NCBI RefSeq assembly: GCF_002174125.1
Contig: NZ_NEXX01000006.1
Location: 62,001 to 126,000, forward strand
DNA: 64,000 bases
Reading direction: 5' to 3'
Source of the DNA: Acinetobacter populi
GTDB taxonomy: Bacteria; Pseudomonadota; Gammaproteobacteria; Pseudomonadales; Moraxellaceae
Part shown: positions 57,389 through 64,000 of the stretch, one piece after another
How positions within the stretch are numbered: position 1 is the first letter of the stretch
How the letters are laid out: every line of letters starts with the position of its first letter
The notes under the pieces: model-generated
What the model was told of the DNA's origin: nothing
The model's input: only the letters and a program-made list of their open reading frames with translations
The model's database searches: none
Made by a program: the position numbers and the translations under genes

Positions 57389-57405
57389 TGAACGTCGGCC
57401 GTTCA
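57389..57405. promoter_or_regulatory. 17-bp palindrome upstream of bioF
   Basis: TGAACG and CGTTCA, perfect 6-base arms around tcggc. It lies 22 bases before the bioF ATG. Candidate operator; see findings. Confidence 0.5.
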
Positions 57406-57426
57406 GGTCAGGGCTGAAATGCTACC

Positions 57427-57477
57427 ATAAAAAAACACCCGGCAAATTGATCATACTGCTCAAGTTATAGGGTGTTT
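57427..57477 (-). terminator. Possible terminator of the cassette, upstream of bioF
   Basis: aaacaccc (57433-57440) and gggtgttt (57470-57477) pair around a 29-base loop, followed on the minus strand by T7. It would end the upstream three-gene operon before the bioF promoter. Confidence 0.55.
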
Positions 57478-57661
57478 AAATTTTTTCTCTGAAAAACAAT
57501 CTAAAAAATGAGTTTCATGGTTTGGATCATTAATATCAATATTCTTCAATAAATGAATGCATTGTCAAACTCACAAAAGCAAGCATTCAGGATAAATCCT
57601 TGTAGCATCTTCTCCTCTCAATGCTTAAAACTTTTCCAAATAAAACGTCCATAACGAATTT

Positions 57662-58504
57662 TTAATTGTCTTGATAAACAAGGTGATACTTATGTTCGCT
57701 CAATGAAATTTGGGCAAATCCCTGTTTTTCTATATGCATTCCTGCTATCAATTGCTTATTTTGCACGACTTCTTGCAAAATCTTTTTCCGTGTACTCGCT
57801 GCCTGTTCTGGATCACAATCAAAAGAAATCGTAATAGAAGGATCTGCTAACTGAATATTTGGAAAATGAATAATATCGCCCCAAATTAAAAGACTTTTAT
57901 CATCTGATTCGACATAAAATCCAGTATGGCCTGGCGTATGCCCCGCAAGCAATCTTGGACGAATCCCTTCAATGATTGGCCTGTGATCAAAAAATTTTAT
58001 GGATTTTGCATAAGCGTGTAAAGTACGCCTTACCAGAGAAAAGTTGCGTTGACCTCGTTCATTTTGGTGCTTGAGTTTTTCATCATCCAACCAATAATCC
58101 ATTTCTAAAGGATGCAGATAAAGATTGGCATTTTTATACCTCACTTGCCCTTCATGATCTAAAAGTCCCCCGATATGATCAGGGTGAGCATGCGTTATAA
58201 GAATAGTATCTATATCATTAGGATTAACCCCGAGTGTCATAAGATTTTCTAAAAGTAATCCTCCAGCACCATTTAAACCGCCAGTACCAGAATCAACCAG
58301 AATAATCCGTCCAGCACCACGAATAAGATAAGCATTAACGTTAATAATAACTGTTTTGACCATTCCTGCCTTATATTGAATTTTCTTTGCCTCAATCGCA
58401 TTAATACCTGACAATAAGTCCAAACTTACTGTCATATCACCATCGTTTAAGACATTCACTAAGAAATGACCAATTTGAAGTGCTGAAAAAGCTTGATTAC
58501 TCAT
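57662..58504 (-). CDS. Metallo-beta-lactamase-fold hydrolase
   Basis: A 280-residue enzyme of the MBL superfamily. Metal ligands are visible: THAHPDHIGG (the HxHxDH motif) near residue 106, the His in LAGHTPGHTGF near 184, an Asp in IWGDIIH, and a final His. Such enzymes open lactones or thioesters; AiiA-type lactonases are relatives, but the substrate is unknown. The start at 58504 has AAGGATATTGTGAG upstream. It is the last of a three-gene operon divergent from a LysR gene. Confidence 0.88.
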   Translation of the reverse strand: MSNQAFSALQIGHFLVNVLNDGDMTVSLDLLSGINAIEAKKIQYKAGMVKTVIINVNAYLIRGAGRIILVDSGTGGLNGAGGLLLENLMTLGVNPNDIDTILITHAHPDHIGGLLDHEGQVRYKNANLYLHPLEMDYWLDDEKLKHQNERGQRNFSLVRRTLHAYAKSIKFFDHRPIIEGIRPRLLAGHTPGHTGFYVESDDKSLLIWGDIIHFPNIQLADPSITISFDCDPEQAASTRKKILQEVVQNKQLIAGMHIEKQGFAQISLSEHKYHLVYQDN

Positions 58505-58521
58505 CTCACAATATCCTTTCA

Positions 58522-58848
58522 TTAATTATAAGCATGGAGCTGTGTAGAATTAAAACCAAAACAACGAATACGTGTAACCAGCCCAGTTTTTTGTAAAATG
58601 GTTTCATTAAGCTTTTGCATAAAATTTTCCATTATTTCCACCGAACGATGATTGGATAAACGATAAATTAATTCGGCATAAACTGGATACCCACAGCCTG
58701 CTTTAACAGGGATATAGTGAATATGTACCTTGTTTAGCTCTGCACCAAGGATATCAATACATAAAGTACAGCAGTTTTGTGTTATATCATTTAGATCAAT
58801 AAACTGATTAAACTGATCTTCAGCAATATAGAAAGTAAGATTTGGCAC
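58522..58848 (-). CDS. Small tautomerase-superfamily-like protein
   Basis: A 108-residue protein from the GTG at 58848, which has AGGAGA 6 bases upstream; the frame open to a TTG at 58866 is rejected. After Met removal the chain begins P-N-L-T-F-Y, a Pro-1 as in 4-oxalocrotonate tautomerase and CHMI-type isomerases. The rest (VHIHYIPVKAGCGYPVYAELIY) has a beta-alpha-beta look. It lies between the alpha/beta-barrel-like and MBL genes with short gaps. Confidence 0.65.
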   Translation of the reverse strand: MPNLTFYIAEDQFNQFIDLNDITQNCCTLCIDILGAELNKVHIHYIPVKAGCGYPVYAELIYRLSNHRSVEIMENFMQKLNETILQKTGLVTRIRCFGFNSTQLHAYN

Positions 58849-58862
58849 TAATTTTCTCCTGT

Positions 58863-59393
58863 TCAATTGTTATCATTTGAACTTTGAAGCTGCTTCGTCA
58901 TCGCTTCATAAAGAATGACACCTTCTTTATTTACATGAAGTTCTGCTTCTTGATGCGGTAAAATATAAGCAACTCGGTATGCAGGAAACTGATCAAGCCC
59001 AACAGCATACATCTCCATTGGCTTATAGTTTTGCTGGGTATGATTAAATTCGATGAGTCCAGTACTGAGTAAAAGTATTTCTTTTTCCATTACAGCTGGA
59101 GCAGCACCTGTAAACGCATATAAATTACGATGCCAATCCGTAATATAGGGTTGCCAAGATGAAAAATTACCCCCGCCTTTTTGCTTGTATTCTTCACTGA
59201 CAATTATTTTTTCATCTTCAATCGTATGAATTGCAAGATAGGCGTGACCTCCCGATGAAATTGCTTTAAACCGCTGGGACGTAAGAAATCCCGTAACAGA
59301 AATTAAAGCCGATAGTTTTTGCCTGCTATAAAAATCATTCCATTCTTCTTCAGTATTTGGATCAGTATAAGTACATTCTACGGTATATAACAT
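58863..59393 (-). CDS. Hypothetical alpha/beta-barrel-like protein (EthD/DUF4286-like)
   Basis: A 176-residue protein. The start at 59393 has GAGG 6 bases upstream. The first half, YTVECTYTDPNTEEEWNDFYSRQKLSALISVTGFLTSQRFK, has the ferredoxin-like pattern of dimeric alpha/beta-barrel proteins; a second, weaker repeat may form the second half. Such proteins are small monooxygenases, decarboxylases or cyclases. First gene of the LysR-linked operon. Confidence 0.6.
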   Translation of the reverse strand: MLYTVECTYTDPNTEEEWNDFYSRQKLSALISVTGFLTSQRFKAISSGGHAYLAIHTIEDEKIIVSEEYKQKGGGNFSSWQPYITDWHRNLYAFTGAAPAVMEKEILLLSTGLIEFNHTQQNYKPMEMYAVGLDQFPAYRVAYILPHQEAELHVNKEGVILYEAMTKQLQSSNDNN

Positions 59394-59487
59394 TTTAGCC
59401 TCGATCAATAACGTTAAAAGAAAATAGCTTTTTATTGAGCTTTAATCATGATAATTCTAATTTTTAGGCCTATAAATCGATAATATT

Positions 59488-59501
59488 TCACTATATAGTG
59501 A
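59488..59501. promoter_or_regulatory. Candidate LysR operator
   Basis: Perfect 14-bp palindrome TCACTATATAGTGA, extended by aatat/atatt. A CTAAT lies 11 bases on, a motif used by GcvA-type regulators. It lies between the divergent LysR gene and the three-gene operon. Confidence 0.55.
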
Positions 59502-59550
59502 TATTTACTCACTAATATTAAGTTTCATATATTCTGTAAAGGTAATAATT

Positions 59551-60459
59551 ATGCGCAAGCACATTCCGAGTAGTAGCTCACTCAAAGTGTTTGAAGCTGC
59601 TGCAAGACATGGCAATTTTGCGAGGGCAGCGGAAGAACTCTCATTAACTGAAGGTGCTGTAAGTCGACAAATTGCACGACTTGAATCTTTTCTCAATCGA
59701 AAATTATTTGATCGAATTGGCAGTCGAGTAAAACTCAATCCTGTTGGTGAACACTATGCACAAAATATTCGTGAGACACTTGATCGTCTTGATAGAGAAA
59801 CTCAATTTATTAAAGGTCTACCCGAAGGAAGTAAAAGTTTGAATATATCTTCTCTGCCCACATTTTCAAGTCGCTGGCTTATCCCACGTTTGGGGAGATT
59901 TAGAGATAAACATCCTGATATTACTGTAAATATCTCAGTAAAAACTGATCCTTACATTCTTGCAGAAAGTGGTTTTGATGCTGCTATTCACTTTGAACAT
60001 CCAGCATGGATTGGTACACATAGACAATTTCTTTTTCAGGAAAATTTAATCCCTGTATGTAATCCCCTGATTTTGGGAAAATCAAAAGCACCTAATCAAC
60101 TGACTAATATTCCATTAATCCACCGGCAACAAAATCCAGAAGCATGGGATAACTATGCTAAAGAAAATGGCATAATATTAAATTATCCTTTTCAGGGTGC
60201 ACGATACGAATTGCATGAAATGGCGATTTCAGCAGCAATAGCTGGTCTGGGAGTTGCACTAGTACCCTCAATATATGTGGAAAAAGAGCTTAATGAAGGC
60301 TCACTTATTGCCCCTTGGCCAGAATCAAAAATACTCAGTAAAAAATTTTGTTTAATAAAATCAGTAGAAACGAGCAGACATGAAAGCACTTTATCCGCTT
60401 TTGAAGATTGGTTAGATACTGAAATTCATAAGTTTAATATCACCAAACACTCCACTTAA
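59551..60459 (+). CDS. LysR-family regulator, GcvA-like
   Basis: A 302-residue regulator. The N-terminal helix-turn-helix reads LKVFEAAARHGNFARAAEELSLTEGAVSRQIARLE, closest to the GcvA/AmpR branch; a substrate-binding domain follows from about residue 90. It is transcribed divergently from the three-gene cassette and very probably controls it. The inducer is unknown. GGTAATAATT precedes the ATG. It ends at a long terminator hairpin. Confidence 0.92.
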   Translation: MRKHIPSSSSLKVFEAAARHGNFARAAEELSLTEGAVSRQIARLESFLNRKLFDRIGSRVKLNPVGEHYAQNIRETLDRLDRETQFIKGLPEGSKSLNISSLPTFSSRWLIPRLGRFRDKHPDITVNISVKTDPYILAESGFDAAIHFEHPAWIGTHRQFLFQENLIPVCNPLILGKSKAPNQLTNIPLIHRQQNPEAWDNYAKENGIILNYPFQGARYELHEMAISAAIAGLGVALVPSIYVEKELNEGSLIAPWPESKILSKKFCLIKSVETSRHESTLSAFEDWLDTEIHKFNITKHST

Positions 60460-60461
60460 AA

Positions 60462-60517
60462 ATTTCCTCATTTTTGATCAAGCGATGAGAGCTGAATCAA
60501 AAATGGGAAATCTTTTT
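60462..60517 (+). terminator. Terminator of the LysR gene
   Basis: A 16-bp stem with a single bulged T (60462-60478 with 60496-60511) followed by T5. It is 3 bases after the LysR stop. Confidence 0.88.
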
Positions 60518-60588
60518 ATTTGACTGTGTTGTGATTTCATTGGGCAATCATAAAAAATTGCTTATACATTTCTTATAGAGCAATCCTG

Positions 60589-61284
60589 CTATCGCAACTT
60601 TGCCAACCATTCCCCCAGCATTTGTACTAATTGCACCAGAATCAGTAACACCACTACAGTTAGAATCACCACACTACTATCAAAACGCTGATAACCATAG
60701 GATACCGCCAGATCACCAATACCACCCGCACCGACAACACCAGCCATAGCCGTTGCACCGATCAAACTAATCGTGGCTGTAGTCAGGTTTAAAATCAGCG
60801 AACTCCGTGCTTCCGGTAAAATAAACCTGAATACGATTTGTGCTGGTGTTGCTCCCATTGCCTGTGCCGATTCAATAATTCCCTCATTAACTTCAAGCAA
60901 AGAAGTTTCAATCAAGCGTCCCATATATGGCCCGATATAAATCGTCAGCGGCACAATTGCCGCCCAAGTGCCAATCGAAGAACCAACTAAAAACTTGGTT
61001 AAGGGAATCACTGCAATCAGCAAAATAATAAACGGTAATGAACGCAGTGCATTAATCAGCGGATTTAAACCATGATAAATCACACGATTGGGTAAAATAC
61101 CTTTGGGACGGGTCAATACCATGGTAATGCCCTGAATAAAGCCCCAAATACCACCAAAAATCATTGCAAAAAATACCATTTGAAAGGTTTCTTGCAAAGC
61201 CGTTACAAACTGATCCATGCTCAGTGAACTTTGCCAGAACTGTGCTGTCACTGCTGTTAACCACTGTACGATTAAATCTCTCAT
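60589..61284 (-). CDS. metI: D-methionine ABC transporter permease
   Basis: Inner-membrane permease of the MetNIQ system for methionine. It has 231 residues and about five helices. The EAA-like loop ESAQAMGATPAQIVFRFILPEA is present. It overlaps metN by 4 bases and is the last gene of the metQNI unit. Confidence 0.94.
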   Translation of the reverse strand: MRDLIVQWLTAVTAQFWQSSLSMDQFVTALQETFQMVFFAMIFGGIWGFIQGITMVLTRPKGILPNRVIYHGLNPLINALRSLPFIILLIAVIPLTKFLVGSSIGTWAAIVPLTIYIGPYMGRLIETSLLEVNEGIIESAQAMGATPAQIVFRFILPEARSSLILNLTTATISLIGATAMAGVVGAGGIGDLAVSYGYQRFDSSVVILTVVVLLILVQLVQMLGEWLAKLR

Positions 61285-62306
61285 ACTGGTTCTCCTGACT
61301 GAATCACCCGAACTTCATATGCCTGTAAAAATTCAATCGCCTGCTGAATCAATACTTCTTCCCCCAGCAATTGCACAAACATCTGACCAATCACAATGCC
61401 GTTAATTTCGGTCATATTGGCAAACAGAATATTCAGGCTGATATCAAATTGCTTGATCAATGCCTGTACCACTGGTTGCTGGGCAGACTTGCCAATAAAT
61501 TGCAGACAATAAATACTGTGATGATGCTGATGTTCCAACTGAGCAAAAATATTTTGGGGTAATTGTTGCTGTAATACGGTCTGGATAAAGTTCTTTGTGG
61601 TTGGATGCTGTGGTTGGCTAAAAATCTCTACCGTCGTGCCAGTTTCAATGACTTTTCCGGCTTCCATGACTGCCACACGATCACAAATCGTTTCGATCAC
61701 GTCCATTTCATGTGTAACCATTACAATGGTAATATTCTGCTCACGATTAATTTTCTTTAATAATGCCAGTACCGACTTGGTGGTTTGTGGATCGAGCGCC
61801 GAAGTCGCTTCATCACATAATAGAATTTTTGGATGATTGGCCAGCGCACGGGCGATACCGACACGTTGCTTCTGCCCACCGGATAATTCATCTGGAAATG
61901 CATCACGTTTGTGTTTTAAGTCGATAAAATCCAACAATTCTTCCAGTCGTTTTTCACGTTCAGCTTTAGGGATTCCTAGCAACTTTAACGGCATTTCAAT
62001 ATTTGCCGCCACAGTCTTGCTTTGTAACAGATTAAAATGCTGAAAAATCATCCCAATATTGGCACGTTCATGGCGCAGTGCAGCAGCATCAAGTTGTGTC
62101 AGATCCTGACCATTGATGATTACCTGCCCGGCTGTCGGTCTTTCCAGTAGATTGATCAACCGAACCAAGGTACTTTTCCCGGCACCGCTATAACCAATAA
62201 TGCCAAAAATACAGCCTTCTGGAATGTCCAAATTCACCTGATCCAGTGCATGTAAGGTCTGGCCTTTCAGCTGATAATCTTTAGATATATTTTTAAATTG
62301 AATCAT
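61281..62306 (-). CDS. metN: Methionine ABC transporter ATP-binding protein
   Basis: ATPase of the MetNIQ importer, 341 residues. Walker A GYSGAGKST, signature LSGGQKQRVGIARAL and Walker B LLCDEATSALD are intact. The C-terminal NIL domain (about 265-340) binds methionine and gives feedback inhibition in E. coli. A hairpin lies between it and metQ upstream. Confidence 0.95.
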   Translation of the reverse strand: MIQFKNISKDYQLKGQTLHALDQVNLDIPEGCIFGIIGYSGAGKSTLVRLINLLERPTAGQVIINGQDLTQLDAAALRHERANIGMIFQHFNLLQSKTVAANIEMPLKLLGIPKAEREKRLEELLDFIDLKHKRDAFPDELSGGQKQRVGIARALANHPKILLCDEATSALDPQTTKSVLALLKKINREQNITIVMVTHEMDVIETICDRVAVMEAGKVIETGTTVEIFSQPQHPTTKNFIQTVLQQQLPQNIFAQLEHQHHHSIYCLQFIGKSAQQPVVQALIKQFDISLNILFANMTEINGIVIGQMFVQLLGEEVLIQQAIEFLQAYEVRVIQSGEPV

Positions 62307-62331
62307 ATCGCTTGAACTGTTGAAAAAAGAA

Positions 62332-62362
62332 GAAACAGCTAAAGCTTCCCTCTAGCTGTTTC
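62332..62362 (-). terminator. Intercistronic hairpin between metQ and metN
   Basis: gaaacagcta and tagctgtttc pair perfectly around 11 bases. On the minus strand a T-rich tract follows (ttcttctttttt). Possibly a partial terminator that sets the metQ to metNI ratio. Confidence 0.55.
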
Positions 62363-62380
62363 AGTTATAGAATTATAGAA

Positions 62381-63247
62381 CTAGTTGGTGCCTGTAAGAT
62401 AGCTTACTGGTTCATTTACATCGACCTTGGTACCGCCAAAATGTTCATCAACATATTTTTTCACAGCATCGGTATGATATAAACCACCCAGTTTTTGTAA
62501 TGTCGGATCATTCTGACGCGATTCGGCAGCCGCCAGTACATTGACATTCAATTTGGTACTTTGATCAATCGGCTCATAATATACTGCATCTTTGAGGACG
62601 TTCAAACCGCCTTCCATTGCCAATGTATTACCCAGCACAATCGCATCAACATCATCTTTAACACGAACTGCGGTAGCCATCTGAATCGGCTTAATCACCA
62701 ATTTTTTGGCATTGGCAGTAATATCGGCAGGTGTGCCTTTTACAGGGTCAAAACCGTCTTTTAGGCTAAGTAAACCAGCACTTTGTAGTAACAACAAGGC
62801 GCGGGATTCATTCGCACCATCATTGGGAATGGCAATGGTTGCCCCTTGTGGAAACTGATCAATGGCTTTGTATTTGCTGGAATAAATCCCCATTGGTTCA
62901 AGATAAGTGGTAGACACAGGTGCTATTTTGTCTTTATTGGCAGCGTTATATGCAACCAGATATGCATACGACTGGAATGCATTGGCATCAACTTCTTTAT
63001 TGGCTGCCGCAGTATTCATGGCAACATAATCGGTAAAGTTTTTCACTTCCAGCTTGATGCCAGCTTCTTTGGTTTCTGGCAAAGTTGCAATATAACGCCA
63101 GATATCGGCATCCGAACCAGTAGATGCCAGTACCACAGTTTGTAGTCCATCTGTGGTTGCCTTGTCTTGTGTCGCTGTTTCCGGTTGTTTGCCACATGCT
63201 GTCAGCAATACCGATGCACTTAAGAAAAGACCAATTAGTTTTTTCAT
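62381..63247 (-). CDS. metQ: Methionine-binding lipoprotein
   Basis: Substrate-binding protein of MetNIQ, 288 residues. Lipoprotein signal ends LTAC (Cys18). NlpA-family sequence follows: VKNFTDYVAMNTAAANKEVDANAFQSYAYL, and VLGNTLAMEGGLNVLKDAVYYEP. AAGG lies 9 bases before the ATG. It is the first gene of the unit, a less common order than metNIQ. Confidence 0.95.
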   Translation of the reverse strand: MKKLIGLFLSASVLLTACGKQPETATQDKATTDGLQTVVLASTGSDADIWRYIATLPETKEAGIKLEVKNFTDYVAMNTAAANKEVDANAFQSYAYLVAYNAANKDKIAPVSTTYLEPMGIYSSKYKAIDQFPQGATIAIPNDGANESRALLLLQSAGLLSLKDGFDPVKGTPADITANAKKLVIKPIQMATAVRVKDDVDAIVLGNTLAMEGGLNVLKDAVYYEPIDQSTKLNVNVLAAAESRQNDPTLQKLGGLYHTDAVKKYVDEHFGGTKVDVNEPVSYLTGTN

Positions 63248-63609
63248 AGGATTACCTTAAAATGGAATTCTTGTTTAATTGTTTGACACACTAAACATGA
63301 GAAAGAAAATGGTTTATAAAAATGGGCTTAGCACCACAATTTTCAAATCAAAACGAAAATATGAGGTCCTAAAAATGTCGCCATCATAGCAATAAATATA
63401 AATCTGTTATAGTGGAGAATCTTTTCCGACAATTTTGTCACAAGTGTTTTTGTGGCCTTATGTATATAAATCACCCAAAACAGCTGATCTTGCAGAGAAA
63501 ATCAGTGTTTTAGATATTATTTTGATGATTTTTAGCGCCATCTTTATCAATTTTTCTGCGATTAACAGCAGGATTTATTATAAATTCTCAATGCCGCTAA
63601 GTGCCTTAT
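63248..63609. other. Intergenic region between bioA and metQ
   Basis: About 360 bases. I see no convincing promoter, riboswitch or terminator. An open frame on the plus strand (63435-63629) runs into the end of bioA and is hydrophobic; I do not call it. Confidence 0.5.
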
Positions 63610-64000
63610 TTAATCGGTCAGTGCAATAGAACGTACAATTTTTTTCACTGCCGATAATAAAATGTCTAATTCCTGTGCATCAATAATATAGGGAGGCATG
63701 ATATACACCAGTTTCCCAAACGGACGAATCCAGATACCCAGTGTCAGACACTGCTGCTGAATCTCTGCCATATCCACGGACTGACGCATTTCGACCACAC
63801 CGATCGCACCCAGTACCCGCACATCCGCCACCTGTGGCAAAGCAGCAAGTTCACTTAAGGAAGATTGAATCTGCGCCTGAATCTGCATGATTTTGCCTTG
63901 CCAGTCCTGTGCCCGTAAGACCTGAATCGACTTTAACGCCACTGCACATGCCAGTGGATTGGCCATAAAGGTCGGACCATGCATAAATGCGCCAGGTACA
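63610..64000 (-). CDS. bioA: Adenosylmethionine-8-amino-7-oxononanoate aminotransferase (C-terminal part)
   Basis: Only the last 129 residues lie in the window; the start and the PLP lysine are beyond the right edge. The visible MHGPTFMANPLACAVAL is the BioA signature. BioA uses S-adenosylmethionine as amino donor to make 7,8-diaminopelargonate. It is on the same strand as bioF and bioD but separated from them by metQNI and the cassette. Confidence 0.92.
   Translation of the reverse strand, partial: VPGAFMHGPTFMANPLACAVALKSIQVLRAQDWQGKIMQIQAQIQSSLSELAALPQVADVRVLGAIGVVEMRQSVDMAEIQQQCLTLGIWIRPFGKLVYIMPPYIIDAQELDILLSAVKKIVRSIALTD

Noticed and set aside
63248-63420. SAM riboswitch upstream of metQ
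   Set aside because: No paired element of a known SAM riboswitch could be recognised, and the leader is AT-rich and unstructured to the eye.
63435-63629. 64-codon plus-strand frame between metQ and bioA
   Set aside because: AT-rich, no SD, overlaps the end of bioA and has no family pattern; probably chance.

Overview
The window is a chromosomal segment of an Acinetobacter-like gammaproteobacterium (Moraxellaceae). The evidence is the low G+C coding sequence, a trpGDC cluster lacking trpE, ubiC-ubiA, smc-zipA, a glutamine-rich SMC, an Mqo with an N-terminal membrane anchor, and a biotin protein ligase lacking its DNA-binding domain. Nearly all genes look like housekeeping genes. I see no insertion sequence, prophage, integrase or CRISPR array.

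Layout. 1-50 holds the tail of an RDD-type membrane protein. 595-5562 is the cyoABCDE quinol oxidase operon. 5.7-11.5 kb holds a LamB-type porin, a Pit phosphate transporter, a patatin lipase and an aspartate aminotransferase. 12.1-13.0 kb carries three identical tRNA-Asn genes, each with its own promoter and terminator. 13.0-18.0 kb holds a DUF2726 protein, a secreted alpha/beta hydrolase, ubiCA and glnA, which has a sigma-54 type promoter and NtrC-like sites. 18.4-22.5 kb holds trpGDC, an Smr protein and folE. 22.6-27.6 kb holds a carbonic anhydrase, an orphan, a FepA-type TonB receptor and nfuA. 27.7-33 kb is zipA, smc and a GntR regulator. 33.2-40.5 kb holds tauE, birA, coaX, ffh, a CcsA/YpjD protein, a protein with three TonB_C-like repeats, and a BON-LysM protein. 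40.8-44.1 kb is acpP, fabG, fabD, rpmF and yceD. 44.2-50.8 kb holds epmC, a yciO-type gene, mqo, scpAB and rluB. 51-54.8 kb holds a CYTH-CHAD protein, an orphan and a photolyase.

The most unusual stretch is 54.8-64 kb. The biotin genes bioD, bioF and bioA share one strand but are split. A VapBC-type toxin-antitoxin pair fills the gap between bioF and bioD, where bioC often lies. Between bioF and bioA sit the metNIQ methionine transporter and a LysR-controlled three-gene cassette: an alpha/beta-barrel-like protein, a small tautomerase-like protein with a candidate catalytic Pro-1, and a metallo-beta-lactamase-fold hydrolase. This cassette is my best candidate for an undescribed pathway. The ligase BirA at 34 kb has no helix-turn-helix, so it cannot repress bio genes in the E. 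coli way. A TGAACG-N5-CGTTCA palindrome just upstream of bioF is a candidate operator for another regulator.

Working together: SMC (28.8-32.3 kb) and ScpA/ScpB (48.4-49.8 kb) would form one complete condensin. AcpP, FabG and FabD act in fatty acid synthesis, which also feeds biotin synthesis. CyoABCDE and Mqo deliver and use quinol electrons, and UbiC/UbiA make the ubiquinone.
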